Positions 6,255-7,312 of a DNA stretch of 7,312 nucleotides are shown here, piece by piece. Below the pieces are notes generated by a model, which worked only from the letters and a program-made list of their open reading frames with translations, did not search any database and was not told where the DNA came from. This stretch comes from Bacteroidota bacterium (lineage in GTDB: Bacteria > Bacteroidota > Bacteroidia > Flavobacteriales > Flavobacteriaceae): contig JAEZGB010000073.1 of assembly GCA_023437485.1 (NCBI GenBank), forward strand, positions 1-7,312. Reading direction: 5' to 3'. Within the stretch, counting starts at the first letter, position 1. Each line of letters opens with the position of its first letter. A program made the translations under genes and the position numbers.

Positions 6255-6290
6255 GACACAAGGTTTTATGTTAAACACCTGAAACACATC

Positions 6291-6298
6291 CAAATGTA
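6291..6298 (-). promoter_or_regulatory. TANNTTTG promoter box for the 44-aa protein gene
   Basis: On the minus strand positions 6298-6291 read TACATTTG, an exact match to the Bacteroidota -7 consensus. A start site a few bases downstream would give a leader of about 30 nt before the ATG at 6254. No TTG is seen 17-23 bp upstream, so the -33 element is missing or divergent, which could mean activator dependence. Confidence 0.45.
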
Positions 6299-6331
6299 GT
6301 TACTTAATCTTTACGTTGTTTATTTTTTAAT

Positions 6332-6358
6332 CGATAAAATGCATTTAATAACGATAAA
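6332..6358. repeat. CGATAAA direct repeat pair around an AAATGCATTT palindrome
   Basis: CGATAAA occurs at 6332-6338 and again at 6352-6358, a 20-bp start-to-start distance, so both lie on about the same face of the helix. Between them is the perfect 10-bp palindrome AAATGCATTT (6337-6346). The group is in very AT-rich DNA 34-60 bp upstream of the TACATTTG box, a position suitable for an activator site, and just downstream of the comM stop. The AT-richness makes chance occurrence plausible. Confidence 0.3.
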
Positions 6359-6379
6359 GTAACAATTTAACATTTATCC

Positions 6380-7312
6380 TCAGCCCCGCCAGCCTTCGCG
6401 GTCAAGGCTGCGATATTGGATGGCTTCGGCAATATGCGCCGGCTGAATCTCATCGCATCTATGCAAATCAGCGATGGTGCGCGCCACTTTGAGTATCCGG
6501 TCATATGCCCGTGCCGAAAATCCCAGCTTGTCCATCGCCGTTTTGAGCAGCGCCATGGAGGATTCGCCCAGCTTGCAAAACTGCGCAATCTGACGACTCC
6601 CCATCTGCGCATTGTAATTGATCTCGGGAAATTCCGCAAACCGTCTGGCCTGGACCTCGCGCGCCGCGGTAACCCTCGAGCGGATCTGCTCGCTGCTTTC
6701 GCCGGGCCCGCTCTCACTTAGTTTTTCAAAGGGAACGGGAGTTACTTCAATATGAATGTCAATCCTGTCCAATAATGGCCCTGAAATCCTGCCCATATAG
6801 CGGTGCATCTCGGCATTGCCTGATGAATGAGAATCAGTAAAATTACCCGTGGGACTTGGATTCATACTGGCTACCAACATAAATGACGACGGATAGGTAA
6901 CGGTAAATTTCGCCCGTGAGATCGTGACTTCCCGGTCTTCAAGAGGTTGCCGCAAAACTTCAAGTACATCTCGCCTGAACTCGGGCAGTTCATCCAGGAA
7001 CAGGACGCCGTTGTGCGCCATTGATATTTCACCCGGTTGCGGAAAACTGCCTCCGCCGACCAATGCCACATTGGACACCGTATGGTGCGGGCTCCTGAAC
7101 GGCCTTTTTACCATCAAACCGCCGCCGCGAAGTTTTCCCGCTACGCTGTGGATCTTGGTGGTTTCCAACGCTTCGCCGATAGACATGGGCGGAAGGATTC
7201 CGGGGAGTCTTTTGGCCAGCATGGTTTTGCCGGCACCAGGAGGGCCTATCATGATAATATTGTGGCCACCTGCTGCGGCAATTTCCATACATCGCTTGAT
7301 GCTTTCCTGGCC
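6380..7312 (-). CDS. comM: YifB/ComM-family AAA+ ATPase (Mg-chelatase-like), 5' end beyond the window
   Basis: The last 310 codons of the gene are present, and the frame stays open to base 7312. An internal Met at 7288 is not the start, because the family sequence GQESIKRCMEIAAAGGHN runs straight through it. Numbered from the window edge, Walker A is GPPGAGKT (23-30), Walker B is VLFLDE (103-108), a sensor-like block is LVASMNPSPTG (146-156), and SGPLLDRIDIHIEV (177-190) follows. The C-terminal Mg-chelatase helical domain contains SARAYDRILKVARTIADLHR and the closing AIQYRSLDREGW. The missing N-terminal part should be a Lon-protease-like domain. In Vibrio cholerae ComM is a hexameric helicase that drives branch migration during integration of transforming DNA, and homologues are widespread outside competent species. 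Its stop is 125 bp before the start of the small membrane protein gene on the same strand. Nothing visible is broken. Confidence 0.95.
   Translation of the reverse strand, partial: GQESIKRCMEIAAAGGHNIIMIGPPGAGKTMLAKRLPGILPPMSIGEALETTKIHSVAGKLRGGGLMVKRPFRSPHHTVSNVALVGGGSFPQPGEISMAHNGVLFLDELPEFRRDVLEVLRQPLEDREVTISRAKFTVTYPSSFMLVASMNPSPTGNFTDSHSSGNAEMHRYMGRISGPLLDRIDIHIEVTPVPFEKLSESGPGESSEQIRSRVTAAREVQARRFAEFPEINYNAQMGSRQIAQFCKLGESSMALLKTAMDKLGFSARAYDRILKVARTIADLHRCDEIQPAHIAEAIQYRSLDREGWRG

Noticed and set aside
6312..6360. Long-range inverted repeat (CTTTATCGTT with AACGTAAAG, minus strand) as a comM terminator
   Set aside because: The arms carry a bulge, are AT-rich and are separated by a loop of about 30 nt, so stability would be low and chance is likely in this AT-rich DNA.
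6416..6721. 101-codon plus-strand frame opposite comM
   Set aside because: It lies antisense to the conserved C-terminal domain of comM, and the product is featureless.

Overview
The window looks like ordinary chromosomal DNA from a Bacteroidota bacterium, most likely of the Flavobacteriia. It has roughly even GC content. The reasons for this placement are: the gene set (L-serine dehydratase, a secreted NTF2-like protein, PanB, a single-domain RluA, a DUF5723-type outer-membrane protein, a class-3-like aldehyde dehydrogenase, a YpfJ-type zinc peptidase and a YifB/ComM ATPase); the absence of Shine-Dalgarno sequences before the starts; and promoter-like boxes close to the Bacteroidota pattern TTG-N17-23-TANNTTTG. 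This is inference from family knowledge and no search was run.

Layout from left to right. Bases 1-252 hold the 3' end of sdaA (+). A small secreted NTF2-like protein (324-749, -) faces it. A 94-bp divergent region (750-843) carries two overlapping candidate promoters, one for the NTF2-like gene and one for panB (844-1662, +). An unusual intergenic segment built from 7-bp units (1668-1796) separates panB from an rluA-family pseudouridine synthase (about 1796-2494, +). The last heptads run directly into the probable 5' end of rluA, which has no ATG, GTG or TTG codon where homology says it should start. A DUF5723-like outer-membrane protein (2560-3912), an aldehyde dehydrogenase (about 3914-5254) and the zinc peptidase ypfJ (5251-6096) then follow with almost no spacing: 1 bp, then a 4-bp ATGA overlap. 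They probably form one transcription unit.

On the right, convergent with ypfJ, lie a 44-codon single-span membrane protein gene (6120-6254, -), with its own TACATTTG box and a pair of CGATAAA direct repeats upstream, and the 3' part of comM/yifB (6380 to beyond 7312, -). A 21-bp imperfect palindrome sits between the convergent 3' ends.

Most of the genes are housekeeping: serine breakdown, pantothenate/CoA synthesis, RNA modification, aldehyde oxidation and DNA recombination. I see no defence system, mobile element with a transposase, CRISPR array, rRNA or tRNA. The points most worth a second look are the heptad element and its effect on the rluA start, and the unlisted 44-aa membrane protein. 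No stretch longer than 300 bp lacks a gene.
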